Part shown: positions 27,999 through 37,074 of the stretch, one piece after another
Layout of the letters: each line of letters starts with the position of its first letter
Position numbering within the stretch: position 1 is the first letter of the stretch
DNA from: Paenibacillus sp. cl123
Lineage (GTDB): Bacteria; Bacillota; Bacilli; Paenibacillales; NBRC-103111
NCBI RefSeq assembly: GCF_900101595.1
Contig: NZ_FMYY01000004.1
Location: 248,001 to 312,000, forward strand
Direction: 5' to 3'
Length of the DNA: 64,000 nt
Made by a program: the position numbers and the translations under genes
Notes under the pieces: model-generated
Told to the model about the DNA's origin: nothing
Database searches by the model: none
Seen by the model: only the letters and a program-made list of their open reading frames with translations

Positions 27999-29507
27999 AT
28001 GAATGTGATTAAAAAACGAATATATTTCGGTATGATCGCGGCCAGTTTGGCTTTGACGGGTTGCGGCGGCAACAACAGCGAAAGTCCAGCTGCAACAAAT
28101 GAATCGGCCGCGCCGTCTGCGGCAGCTTCTTCGGCCAGCACCCTGCCTCCGGCTGATCTGGTATGGTATTATCTGGACGGGACGGCGCAGCCTGATCTGG
28201 CCTCGGTGGAAACGGAGGTTAACAATTACATCAAGCCCAAGCTCAACGCCACCGTGAAGCTGAAGCCCATCGCCGGCTCGGATTACGAACAGAAGATGAA
28301 TACGATTCTGGCAGCGGGAGAAGCCTTTGACATCGTCTGGACCTCGGACTGGAGATTCAACTTCAGCTCCAATGCCCAGAAGGGGGCTTTCCTGGAGCTG
28401 GACGCCCTGCTGGATAAAAACGGGGCCAAGCTAAAGGCAAGTCTGCCTTCCTCTGCGTGGGACGATGTCAAGATCGGCGGCAAAATCTACGGCGTGCCCA
28501 ACTACCAGATTGCGGCCAAATCCGCCGGCTTTGTCATCCAGAAGCGCTTTGCCGACAAATACAAGCTGGACACCGCCAAGATCAAAACGTATAAGGATAT
28601 CGAACCGTTCTTTGAAGAAATCAAGAAAAATGAGCCGGGCATCATTCCTTTCGGGCTTAATAATGATTTCTACTCGCCGTCTGTGTACGGATTAAGCAGC
28701 CATGGCAATGTCATCTCCTACCAAGTAAACGGCGGCAAAGTGGAGGTGGAAGATTATTTCGCCACGGCGGCGTACAAGAAGCATGTAACTATGGCCCATG
28801 AATGGTATACGAAGGGCTACATCAACGAGGATGCCTCCACTTTGAAGAACAAGGCTGATGTGGAGAAAAAGGGCGTTTACGCCACCACCTTCGACTTCAC
28901 CCAGAAGCCGGGCGGCGAAGCTGCCGCCAAGGCAGGCAACGGAGGCAACGATGTGATTTTTGTGCCGCTTATGGAACCGGAATTTACCGGCGTGACAGCT
29001 ACCATCTCGGCCATTAGCCGCACCTCCAAAAATCCGGAACGGGCTATGATGCTCCTGGAGCTGGTAAACACCGATCCGGCCCTGTACAACCTGCTGTCCT
29101 TCGGCATTGAGAACAAGCATTATACCAAAACCGGCGCCAACACCATCAAGGATATTGCCGGCGGCGGCTACGCGCCCAACATGAATTGGGTGATGGGCAA
29201 TGTGACCATCGGTTATCTGATGGACGGACAGGCGCCAGACACCTGGGAGCGGACCAAGAAGGCCAACGACACAGCGAAAAAGCCTTATCTGTACGGCTTC
29301 AAATTCAACAGTGAGCCGGTTAAGGCGGAGATGGCCAATCTGAAGGCTGTGGAAAATGAGTTCCGCAAGGTGATCGAAACCGGAACTGTCGATCCGGAGA
29401 AATATTTGCCCCAATTCCTGGACAAACGCCTCAAAGCCGGTTCCGAAAAGGTGCTGGCGGAATATCGGACGCAAATCGAAGCATTCTTGAAGACCAAGGC
29501 CCAATAA
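27999..29507 (+). CDS. Extracellular sugar-binding lipoprotein of ABC transporter 2
   Basis: The 502-residue protein has a lipoprotein signal with LTGC (Cys22), a Ser/Ala-rich linker and a family-1 solute-binding fold. Segments ILAAGEAFDIVWTSDW and the 'VYGLSSHG' region are typical of this class (often annotated DUF3502-containing). The ATG at 27999 is preferred to the TTG at 27990 because AAGGGGAGG sits nine bases upstream. It is the last gene of the transporter-2 operon and ends before the repeated purine-rich terminator element. Confidence 0.88.
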   Translation: MNVIKKRIYFGMIAASLALTGCGGNNSESPAATNESAAPSAAASSASTLPPADLVWYYLDGTAQPDLASVETEVNNYIKPKLNATVKLKPIAGSDYEQKMNTILAAGEAFDIVWTSDWRFNFSSNAQKGAFLELDALLDKNGAKLKASLPSSAWDDVKIGGKIYGVPNYQIAAKSAGFVIQKRFADKYKLDTAKIKTYKDIEPFFEEIKKNEPGIIPFGLNNDFYSPSVYGLSSHGNVISYQVNGGKVEVEDYFATAAYKKHVTMAHEWYTKGYINEDASTLKNKADVEKKGVYATTFDFTQKPGGEAAAKAGNGGNDVIFVPLMEPEFTGVTATISAISRTSKNPERAMMLLELVNTDPALYNLLSFGIENKHYTKTGANTIKDIAGGGYAPNMNWVMGNVTIGYLMDGQAPDTWERTKKANDTAKKPYLYGFKFNSEPVKAEMANLKAVENEFRKVIETGTVDPEKYLPQFLDKRLKAGSEKVLAEYRTQIEAFLKTKAQ

Positions 29508-29673
29508 AAGGCGGAGATAGAACGGAAGGAAGGGCGAAAGAAGAACGGAGAAGGGTCGAAAAAAGATCGGCCTGCAAGTGAGCAAGAAATCCGTCCTTCG
29601 GCCGTATGCCATCCGCTGCAGTGACCATAGAACCTGGAATCTCCCCGGTAAACGGGAGGCTCCAGGTTTTTTG
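29508..29673 (+). repeat. Purine-rich 3' element with terminator, copy A
   Basis: A strongly purine-rich tract (29508-29568) is followed by GGCCTGCAA, a CCGTATG block and the hairpin AACCTGGA/TCCAGGTT with a T-run. The same order of blocks is found at 51590-51797 (copy B). Both copies follow large plus-strand genes. Confidence 0.6.
29631..29672 (+). terminator. Terminator of the transporter-2 operon
   Basis: AACCTGGA (29631-29638) pairs with TCCAGGTT (29661-29668), with extra pairing TCCCC/GGGA inside, and six T residues end the element. Confidence 0.8.
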
Positions 29674-29716
29674 GCATGCCAGAAAAATGTAGGATTCATG
29701 GAGACAAATACTAGCT

Positions 29717-29816
29717 GGAAGTCCGGTGAATAAGAGGCCGGAGAGCCGATGGGGAGTTGAAGCAGCGAGTGGAAACCCCGATCGGCCGCAGGCCGCGCAT
29801 TATTGACCGGACTTCC
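29717..29816. repeat. Inverted-repeat element, about 100 bp, MITE-like (copy 1)
   Basis: GGAAGTCCGGTGAATAA (29717-29733) and TTATTGACCGGACTTCC (29800-29816) are complementary at 16 of 17 positions. The core GTCCGGTCAATA is shared with the ends of the element at 44425-44546. It lies between two convergent genes and could also serve as a terminator for the minus-strand GntR gene. Confidence 0.45.
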
Positions 29817-29874
29817 GGAACCTGGATGACGACAGGAAGTGCTCCGATTAGGTGTTTTCTTAGGAAGCGGCCTG

Positions 29875-31263
29875 CTAATACACAGAGATGCGCGCCCCCG
29901 AGGCCAAGCGGGCGGCGACATCCTCAGCCTGCTCCAGATTGGACCAGAACAGCTTCAGCTCATGCCTCAGATGATCCAGCTCCCGGATAGGCAAGTTCAG
30001 ATCCTCATAGCGTCCGTACGTAGGTACGATCTCCCGGTATACATGATATCTCGCCGGACGGTAGCCCTTCTCCGGCCCCGTCCATTCGGCGGAAGGCTTA
30101 TGCGCCGGGATGCTGAGCGTATGCTGCCGGATATGCAGCTGGGCGGCTTCTTGGGTCAGGAACTCAACCAGCTGCCGGGCAGCCTGCTTGTGCGGAGATT
30201 GGCGGCTGATGGCCAGCCCGGTAACCAGCAGCAGCGTTTTGGCGTTTTGCTGGTAGGGCAGCGGGGCCAAGTCATACTCAAACGTCGCGTCCTGCAGAAA
30301 TCTCAAGCTGTAATAGGTCGTCATCAGCATCGCCGCCTTGCGCGACACGAACAGCTTCTCCGCATCGGCATCCGATTCCGAGAGGAAGGACGGGAACAAA
30401 TCTTGTCCGTAGATCAGATCGCGAAAGCTTCGCAGGCTCTCCCACATCCTCGGATCGTCATACTTGTACCCGCTGTCCTGGCGTTCGAACCGGAAGCTGT
30501 TCTGCAGCAGCACGATCGGAAACCGGTTGGTCGAAGCGATGTGAGCGTAGAAGCCGATCGTATCATGCTCCTGCTTCAGCCGGACCGATAGATCGGCCAG
30601 ATCCGACCAGGACCAGCTGCTGTCTGGCTCCGGTATGCTCAGCTCGCGGAACAAGCTTTTGTTATAGCAAAGCACGACGGGCGAGAAGATGAACGGCCGA
30701 GCGTAGGACATGCCTTCATGGGCGAATACGGACGACAGAAACGAATAATGCTGAGGGTCGGTTTTCACAGGCTCGAACAAATCAAGCGCTCCGCTTTGGG
30801 CAGTCTCGAGAAAGTTCCAATTGTTGAGGGAAATGACGTCCAGCCAGCCATTGTCCAAATATTCGCGGATCGATTCCGGATATTGGGTGTAAGGCAGCGG
30901 CAGCGTATCCACCTTGACGTGCGGATACAGCCGTCCGAATTGCTTGAGCAGCTCGCGAAGATCGGTTTCTCCTTCCAGGGAAGGGTAGTAGCCGAGTCTT
31001 AGGGTGAGCTGAGGAGCGGCGGTTTTGGGTCCTATGATTTTATTGCCGACGCGGTGCTCCTTGACGATCAAGCCCTCGGCAACCAGCACGTCGAGTCCCT
31101 TGCGCACGGATTTTTTGCTCAGCTTGTACTGATCCGCGAGAGCCATCTCGGAGGGCAGGTATTCCCCGGCAGGTCGCTGCGCATTCTTGATTTCGCGGCG
31201 CAGGGAGGTGATCATGTCGTCCAGCCGGGACTGGAACGTAATCCGATCTGGTCTATTACTCAT
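29875..31263 (-). CDS. GntR-family regulator fused to a solute-binding-protein-like domain
   Basis: The 462-residue product has a GntR winged helix (about 12-78; YLPSEMALADQYKLSKKSVR is the recognition region) and then a long domain (about 90-440) that reads like a family-1 extracellular solute-binding protein (LRELLKQFGRLYPHVKVDTL; 'SWSWSDLADLSVRLKQ'). There is no signal peptide or membrane helix, so the sugar-binding fold must work in the cytoplasm as the effector sensor. The ATG at 31263 has an AAGGAG site. It is divergent from the cohesin-SLH gene and convergent with transporter 2. It probably controls the scaffold genes, itself, or both; a dyad lies in the shared intergenic region. Confidence 0.8.
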   Translation of the reverse strand: MSNRPDRITFQSRLDDMITSLRREIKNAQRPAGEYLPSEMALADQYKLSKKSVRKGLDVLVAEGLIVKEHRVGNKIIGPKTAAPQLTLRLGYYPSLEGETDLRELLKQFGRLYPHVKVDTLPLPYTQYPESIREYLDNGWLDVISLNNWNFLETAQSGALDLFEPVKTDPQHYSFLSSVFAHEGMSYARPFIFSPVVLCYNKSLFRELSIPEPDSSWSWSDLADLSVRLKQEHDTIGFYAHIASTNRFPIVLLQNSFRFERQDSGYKYDDPRMWESLRSFRDLIYGQDLFPSFLSESDADAEKLFVSRKAAMLMTTYYSLRFLQDATFEYDLAPLPYQQNAKTLLLVTGLAISRQSPHKQAARQLVEFLTQEAAQLHIRQHTLSIPAHKPSAEWTGPEKGYRPARYHVYREIVPTYGRYEDLNLPIRELDHLRHELKLFWSNLEQAEDVAARLASGARISVY

Positions 31264-31300
31264 GTGAAAACTCCTTGTCTGTAGACGGTCGATTAAAGGT

Positions 31301-31306
31301 AGTATA
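31301..31306 (-). promoter_or_regulatory. Extended -10 element of the gntR-like gene
   Basis: Read on the minus strand the sequence is TGGTATACT, an extended -10 (TGNTATACT) about 40 bases before the ATG. It lies within the short dyad GGTAGTATACC. Confidence 0.45.
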
Positions 31307-31434
31307 CCATAAATTTCTTTTTTACTACACAAGGGAACTACAAAGGAACCAGAGGAACGAAAAATGGCGAATAATGAGTGAAAATGGTGGATTCAGACGA
31401 AAAAAGATAGAAATAATGCGCTTACAAAAAAACG

Positions 31435-31464
31435 TTGACAGTCGAAAATGAGATCGCATATGAT
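31435..31464 (+). promoter_or_regulatory. Sigma-A promoter of the cohesin-SLH gene
   Basis: A consensus -35 TTGACA (31435-31440), an 18-base spacer and a -10 TATGAT (31459-31464) lie about 120 bases upstream of the start codon. This is the best-matched vegetative promoter in the window. Confidence 0.7.
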
Positions 31465-31470
31465 GAATTA

Positions 31471-31487
31471 GGATACTACATGTAACC
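31471..31487. promoter_or_regulatory. Candidate operator dyad, GGNTAC-N5-GTANCC
   Basis: GGATACTACATGTAACC is a dyad with matching arms GGNTAC and GTANCC. It lies where the transcript from the 31435 promoter should begin. The motif TACTACA followed by a CTACAAA block is also seen at 31323-31346. GntR-type repression is a reasonable reading but unproven. Confidence 0.4.
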
Positions 31488-31585
31488 TACAAAATGGAAA
31501 TCAGTAATGCATAAACAGGAGGTGGTAGTTGTTCGAATTTCTAGGCTCCGTATATTCTCCAAGTTAGGAAAGGAGGTTAGCGGTA

Positions 31586-33436
31586 TTGGGCAAAGAGAGG
31601 TGCTCCCTCGTTGTTGTCGCCGCATTGCTAGGGGGGCTGCTTATTCCGTCTTCCAGCTCAGCCGCTGAAGGGTCGATCCGTCTAATCCCGGAGGCCGGCC
31701 GCATCGCTAACGGCACAGAAGTCACGATCCGCATCACCGCGGAACAGGTTCGGGATTTGTACGGCATCCAGTTCCGTCTGCAGGCCGATCCGGATATTTG
31801 GCGGTATGAAAAACACGCCATATCCGGCCGCTACACGGAGTTTGCCTCTCCGCAGCAGAGCGGGGAGACGGGAGATCGCGCATTTGCGCTGATCCGCAGA
31901 AATATCGGCGACATCTCCGAGCAAGCGTCTGCGGAGATCGCCAGCATAACCTACAGAGCCCGCATACCGGGCGTTTCGGAGATTCGTCTTCACGACGTGC
32001 TGGCGGTAAGCTCCGAAACTTATATAAACGAACACGGCAAAAAGGATTTATCCGTTCTTCCTCTCAGCGTCTCTCAGTCCGTCAAGATAGAGGTTAGCGC
32101 AGCGGGCGACGTCGAACCGCCCTCTCCTGCGCCGGGCTCCGCCGCCCCGTCCCCAATCGGGCCTTCCCGATTCGACTCCGAGCTGCAGCGGTTGACCGGG
32201 CTGCTAAGCGACCGGGAGCAAGCGCTGGCGCTGGCCAGGCAATTGATCCGCCGTACCGAGCTTGCGGCCGCTGCGGGCGAAGAGAACGGCCGCCGAATCG
32301 GCACATTGGACTCCGGCGAACTGGCCGATCGCCTGCGGCAGCTGCAGCAGCTGCAGAGGCTGCTGCGTCAGAACGGCTTGACGGTGCCGCTGTCGGTGAC
32401 GGTTCCGATGGAGCAAGGCTCCTTCGCGGAGGTAAGGCTGACAGCAGCCGACTGGCAGCTGCTCTCCGACGCGGGCGTCGATCTGCTGCTGGCTGCCGGT
32501 CAGATGGACTTGCGCGTGCCTGCCGGCTCCTTCCGCGCCCGGGAGGGCGAGGAGATCGCATGGACGGCAGAGCCGATATCCGCAGCAGCAGCGGCCGGTT
32601 CCGGCGATGCAAGCGCGGACTATATGCCGCTGACGGCTTATCGGCTGGAAGCGGAGGCCATTGGCGCCGACGGCAACCGCAAGAAGATTGCGGGCTTTGA
32701 CAAGCCTGTCGGCCTTGAGCTTCGCTATAAGCCGGGCGCTGGAAGGGAAGAGCTGCTTGGCCTGTATACGCGGGAGGATCGCGCAGACAACTGGACCTAC
32801 ATACCGGCGGGCAAGCAGGATACCGGCAGCGGCAGCTTCACGGCCGAGCTGGAGCATTTCAGCGAATATGCCGTCATCGAGTATGCGAAGCGCTACTCGG
32901 ACACGGCGGATGTATATGCCGAAGCGCGGAAGGCTATTGAGGTTCTGACGGCGAGGCATGTGATCGAAGGCGTGGACGCCGAGCGGTTCGCTCCCCGCCA
33001 AGCTGTGACGAGAGCGGAATTCACCGCGCTGCTGGTCCGTTCGCTGCAGCTGCCGCTTCCCGAAATGGCGGCTGCGGGCTTCGCCGATGCAGAGCCGGAT
33101 AAGTGGTACACCCGTTATATCCGCTCCGCCTTTGAAGCCGGATTGATCGAAGGAGACGCCGAAGGACGCATGAATCCCGAGGCCCCGATCACAAGGGAAC
33201 AACTGGCCGTCATGGCCGCTCGCGCCAGGAGCCTGATGCCAGAGCAGTCCCGCTCGCCGGAAGCGGCTTACACGCCATACGCCGACGACGCGCAGATCAG
33301 CGGCTGGGCTCGGTCTGCCGTATATGAAGCGCAGGCGAGCGGTCTTCTCGTCGGGATGGAGCAAAGCCGATTCGCGCCGCTTGCGGAGACGACAAGAGCC
33401 GATGCCGCTGTCTTTCTGCTCAGACTCGCCAAATGA
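31586..33436 (+). CDS. Surface-anchored cohesin protein with three SLH domains
   Basis: The 616-residue product has a signal peptide (cleavage near SSSAA, residue 27), a cohesin-like domain (about 30-170; TEVTIRITAEQVRDLYGIQF is the usual start), a Pro-rich linker (about 178-200), a helical middle region, a beta-rich region (about 265-430), and three C-terminal SLH domains (about 437-490, 498-550, 562-616) with TRAEF, TREQL and TRADA motifs. SLH domains bind the pyruvylated secondary cell-wall polymer; the cohesin could hold a dockerin protein at the surface. The start is TTG, with AAAGGAGGT eight bases before it. The next gene, 36 bases on, ends in a dockerin, which fits a paired anchor and ligand. 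Confidence 0.78.
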   Translation: MGKERCSLVVVAALLGGLLIPSSSSAAEGSIRLIPEAGRIANGTEVTIRITAEQVRDLYGIQFRLQADPDIWRYEKHAISGRYTEFASPQQSGETGDRAFALIRRNIGDISEQASAEIASITYRARIPGVSEIRLHDVLAVSSETYINEHGKKDLSVLPLSVSQSVKIEVSAAGDVEPPSPAPGSAAPSPIGPSRFDSELQRLTGLLSDREQALALARQLIRRTELAAAAGEENGRRIGTLDSGELADRLRQLQQLQRLLRQNGLTVPLSVTVPMEQGSFAEVRLTAADWQLLSDAGVDLLLAAGQMDLRVPAGSFRAREGEEIAWTAEPISAAAAAGSGDASADYMPLTAYRLEAEAIGADGNRKKIAGFDKPVGLELRYKPGAGREELLGLYTREDRADNWTYIPAGKQDTGSGSFTAELEHFSEYAVIEYAKRYSDTADVYAEARKAIEVLTARHVIEGVDAERFAPRQAVTRAEFTALLVRSLQLPLPEMAAAGFADAEPDKWYTRYIRSAFEAGLIEGDAEGRMNPEAPITREQLAVMAARARSLMPEQSRSPEAAYTPYADDAQISGWARSAVYEAQASGLLVGMEQSRFAPLAETTRADAAVFLLRLAK

Positions 33437-33472
33437 CACATATGGATACGTATGACATGAGGAGGGAAATCC

Positions 33473-36400
33473 ATGTTCAACCCCCGTTTGCGTAAGAGTA
33501 TGGCAGCCCTGTTATCCGCCGCGATGCTGACGTCGCTGCTGCTCGTTCCGGCAGGCGCGTCAGCGGCTGTCGAGGAACTTCCGGTAACGAACCCCGGCTT
33601 CGAGGAGCCGGTCCAGGGCAAATCGATCCCGGGCTGGACCAGCATGTTTGCCGTTACCGACGCAGTCTATTACGAACACTCGCTCGTCCGGAGCAGCAGC
33701 GGCGCAGGCAGCCTTAAACTCGTAGATACGCTGACCAACCAATCCGTTGCGCTGATGAGCGACAAGCTGCCTGTCACGCCGGGCATCTCCTACACGGCCG
33801 AAGCGAAGCTTTTCATCGAGAGCGGAGGCACGGCCAGTCTGAATCTGCGGTACTTCAACGCCAGCGATAAGTCGGTCGGGGAGCTTCCTTACCATGCCGA
33901 TCCCAATAAAGGGTTCACACGCGGGCAATGGAATCCGGTCGTCACCACGATGAAAGCGCCGGCCGATGCCGCATATGCCCGGATTATTGCCTATACGACT
34001 GCCTACAGCACGTCTACGGCTTATTATGACGACATTGCCTTCCGCTATGAGAAGCCCGAAGTCCACGCCGGATCGCTGGAGCTGACTGCGCCTTCCTCCG
34101 CCGTCAAGGGACAGGAAATCACCGCGACGGTCCGGGTGTCGGACGTAAAGGACTTATCGACGGTAGCCGCCAGCGTCTATTACGATAAGACCAGGCTGCA
34201 GGTCATGCAGGTGACGGCGGCAGGCGCTTTCGCCGGAGCGGATGCGACCTTCTCCGCCGTGCAGGAGGAAGGGGGCGTGAAGCTGAACGCCCGTCAGAAT
34301 GGCGCAGCCTTGAATGACGCGACGGATATCGCCGTCATTACCTTCAAGGTGCTCGGCGAAAGCGGCGGCGCTTGGGCGATGCTCGGCAAGGGAGCGGCGC
34401 TGAACGGCAGCGAAGCGCTCAAATCGGATCAGGTTGTGCTGATCCGGATCGGGAACGGGAACGAAATTCCAGGCGTAAACCTGTCCGAGATCAAGTTCGG
34501 CGAACCTGAATACAAGCTCGCGCCTATCGCTGACGCCGTTGGCGTTATGGATGGCGAAGCGGGGATCGAGGACGGCAAAAATGTCATGTATACGACCGTC
34601 AAGGGCATACCGCCGATGCTTCACGTCGTCGATCTGGACGATTACCAGCTCGTGCGGAGCCTTCCGCTTGAGGGCGGAGGCGAAGCCTGGAACCATGCTA
34701 TCGCTCCGGACGGCACCGTCTATCTGACCTCGGCCGGACAATTGTGGGCGTATTCGCCCGTCACCAAGCAGGCGGAGAAAGTATTTACGTTTGGCGGCGA
34801 AAGCACGTTCTGGTGTCTCGCCATCGATGAGCAGGGGATGGTCTACGTCGGCACCGGCCCCGGGGGCAAAGTGCTGAGGTATGATCCCGTCACCAAGCAA
34901 AGCCGGGATTACGGCCGTCTGATCACGGACGTCAATCAAGTGTACGTGCGTTCCATCGATTACAGCAACGGATACATTTACGCAGGTACTTCTCACAGCA
35001 AAGTGTATAAGCTGAATGTGGTGACCGGCGAGAAGGAGGAAATCGCCGCGTCCCTTCAGGAGAAGGGCTATGTGTACGATCTGAACATAGTGGACGACAA
35101 GTTCGTGATCGTGCGGTTCGACACGCCGCAGAAGCGTTATATCTACGATATCGAGCAGGGCAAGTGGCTGGATCTGGTGATCGAGAACAGCTCTTCGGGA
35201 CTTCAATTGCCCAAACAATCGTTAAACGGCAAAATTTATTTCCCGGCCGACAAAAAAATTAAAACCTTCGACGTTCAGACGCACGCGATCGAGGATTCCG
35301 GAATGGTCTATGAGACGGCTTTCCGCGGAGCCAACTGGGTGCAGGTCGATGATCCGGATCTTCCAGGCACAAGTCTTGTAACGATGAACTTTGCCGGCAT
35401 TATCGTATTTTTCAATCCGCAGACGAATATCGTGAAGAGATACAACAACCTGCTGCCGCCGAACGCGACGATTACGAATAAATTCGAAAGCGGACCTGAC
35501 GGCAAAATCTATGTCACCGGGATGCAGGCGTCGAAGGCGTCGGCCTACGATATCGCAACGAACACGGCGACGACATTCCCGATGGGGCAGGCCGGCGCGG
35601 TAGTTCCGTACGGCAACAAGCTTTATTTCGGGGTATATCCCGGCGGAGATATTTTCGAGTACAATCTGTCGGAGCCAGTTGGAGCAAACAATCCGAAGCG
35701 GCTGTTTTACCTGCATCACGATCAGGATCGCATCGGGGCAAAAGCGGTTGGCGACGGCAAGATTTACTTCGGTTCCGTAGCTACGTACGGGGCGCTCGGC
35801 GGAGCCGTCACCGTATTCGATCCTGCAAATCCGGATGTCGAGTCATCCTATCAGGTGTACCGGAATATCGTTCAGGATCAAAGTGTCATCTCGCTCGCTT
35901 ACCGGGACGGCAAGCTGTACGGCTCCACTAGCATCAACGGCGGAGTCGCCGCCGATCCGAAGGCGGATGAAGCGAAGCTGTTCGTCTGGGATACCGCGGA
36001 AGCCCGGAAGCTGACAGAAGTATCCCTGGATATTCCGGGCTTATCGAAGCCGCCGGCGATCGGTGGACTGGTTTTTGGTCCGGACGGTCTGCTATGGGGC
36101 GGAGCGAACGGGTATGTATTCGCTATGGACCCGGAAAGCCTGCGAGTGGTCAAATACCAGGAGTTCAATCCGCAGGATAACGGAACCGGCTTCAGATGGG
36201 GAAGCTTCCAGTTGAAGTTTACGAAGGAAGGGCTGCTGCTCGCCAATCTGGGCAAAAAGCTGTATGCAGTCGATCCGCAGACGCTGGAATCCAAGCTGCT
36301 CGTCGAGACGGAATCGTTCACAGTCGGGGAAGACGGCCATATTTACTACGCGCCTTCCGCCAACCGGACATTGATGTACCGGATCACGATCAATGCGGAT

Positions 36401-37012
36401 GCGCAAACCGCGGCTCCGGCCCGGCTGGATGTATCCGTCCCCGCCGAGGCAGGGAAGGGCGAGGAATTTACTGTCGCGCTGAAGGCGGCAGAAGCGAAGG
36501 ATCTGTACAGCATCCAAGCCGCGCTCAGCTATGATGCAGCCAGGCTGGAGCTGCTCGGAGTGGAGGCGGCCGGACCGTTCGCCGGCAGCAGCGGTTATCT
36601 GGGCTACAAGAAGGGCGCGGGCAGCGTCCGGATTACGGCGACCCAGCTGGGCGCAAACAAGGTTCAGGGCGATCACGATTGGGCGCTCCTCCGCTTCAAA
36701 GCGCTGGATAACCTGGGTACGGCAGAGATTCGGTTAAGCGGGGAATCGGTGACCGCATTCGCCGATGCCGATGAGACAGGCAAATTGTATCCGCTGGGCG
36801 ATGACCTGGTCCGTACAGTGACGATTAAGCGAAGTGTGGCGGAGGATGTCAACGATGACGGCCGGGTCGATCTGATCGATGTCGTCACGGTGGCGAAGCT
36901 GGTCGGAGCGGCGGTGAACGACACTAACCGCGCGATGGATATTAACGGAGACGGCCTGCTGGATGTGAAGGATGTAGGTTTGGTCGTCATGAAGATGTAC
37001 GAGGATAAATAG
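33473..37012 (+). CDS. CBM-cohesin-propeller-cohesin-dockerin surface protein
   Basis: The 1179-residue protein has a signal peptide (AGASA, about residue 31), a CBM4/9-like beta-sandwich (about 36-196; NPGFEEPVQGKSIPGWT), a cohesin-like domain (about 200-325), a long region of beta-propeller blades with DG-x-(I/V)-Y repeats (about 342-965), a second cohesin-like domain (about 980-1120) and a type I dockerin (1122-1179). The dockerin shows two calcium loops, D1125-V-N-D-D-G and D1156-I-N-G-D-G. I see no catalytic signature; propellers of this kind can be lyases or binding modules. With the preceding SLH-cohesin gene it could build a surface complex, and its own cohesins would let it chain. 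The ATG follows GGAGGGAA. Confidence 0.78.
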   Translation: MFNPRLRKSMAALLSAAMLTSLLLVPAGASAAVEELPVTNPGFEEPVQGKSIPGWTSMFAVTDAVYYEHSLVRSSSGAGSLKLVDTLTNQSVALMSDKLPVTPGISYTAEAKLFIESGGTASLNLRYFNASDKSVGELPYHADPNKGFTRGQWNPVVTTMKAPADAAYARIIAYTTAYSTSTAYYDDIAFRYEKPEVHAGSLELTAPSSAVKGQEITATVRVSDVKDLSTVAASVYYDKTRLQVMQVTAAGAFAGADATFSAVQEEGGVKLNARQNGAALNDATDIAVITFKVLGESGGAWAMLGKGAALNGSEALKSDQVVLIRIGNGNEIPGVNLSEIKFGEPEYKLAPIADAVGVMDGEAGIEDGKNVMYTTVKGIPPMLHVVDLDDYQLVRSLPLEGGGEAWNHAIAPDGTVYLTSAGQLWAYSPVTKQAEKVFTFGGESTFWCLAIDEQGMVYVGTGPGGKVLRYDPVTKQSRDYGRLITDVNQVYVRSIDYSNGYIYAGTSHSKVYKLNVVTGEKEEIAASLQEKGYVYDLNIVDDKFVIVRFDTPQKRYIYDIEQGKWLDLVIENSSSGLQLPKQSLNGKIYFPADKKIKTFDVQTHAIEDSGMVYETAFRGANWVQVDDPDLPGTSLVTMNFAGIIVFFNPQTNIVKRYNNLLPPNATITNKFESGPDGKIYVTGMQASKASAYDIATNTATTFPMGQAGAVVPYGNKLYFGVYPGGDIFEYNLSEPVGANNPKRLFYLHHDQDRIGAKAVGDGKIYFGSVATYGALGGAVTVFDPANPDVESSYQVYRNIVQDQSVISLAYRDGKLYGSTSINGGVAADPKADEAKLFVWDTAEARKLTEVSLDIPGLSKPPAIGGLVFGPDGLLWGGANGYVFAMDPESLRVVKYQEFNPQDNGTGFRWGSFQLKFTKEGLLLANLGKKLYAVDPQTLESKLLVETESFTVGEDGHIYYAPSANRTLMYRITINADAQTAAPARLDVSVPAEAGKGEEFTVALKAAEAKDLYSIQAALSYDAARLELLGVEAAGPFAGSSGYLGYKKGAGSVRITATQLGANKVQGDHDWALLRFKALDNLGTAEIRLSGESVTAFADADETGKLYPLGDDLVRTVTIKRSVAEDVNDDGRVDLIDVVTVAKLVGAAVNDTNRAMDINGDGLLDVKDVGLVVMKMYEDK

Positions 37013-37026
37013 CCTTAAGCAGACGC

Positions 37027-37055
37027 GCCCTCTTCCGGTTCCGGGAGAGGGCTTT
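37027..37055 (+). terminator. Terminator after the cohesin-dockerin pair
   Basis: GCCCTCTTCCGG (37027-37038) pairs with CCGGGAGAGGGC (37041-37052) across a two-base loop with one wobble, followed by TTT. Confidence 0.7.
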
Positions 37056-37074
37056 AGCGTTTGGGCAGCGGTTT

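Noticed and set aside
28692-29921. A 409-codon minus-strand open frame overlapping a binding-protein gene
   Set aside because: It runs through the lipoprotein gene and the terminator after it, and no conserved motif is visible.
31405-31430. A cre-like ATAATGCGCTTACA before the cohesin gene
   Set aside because: Only 11 of 14 positions match, including mismatches at conserved positions.
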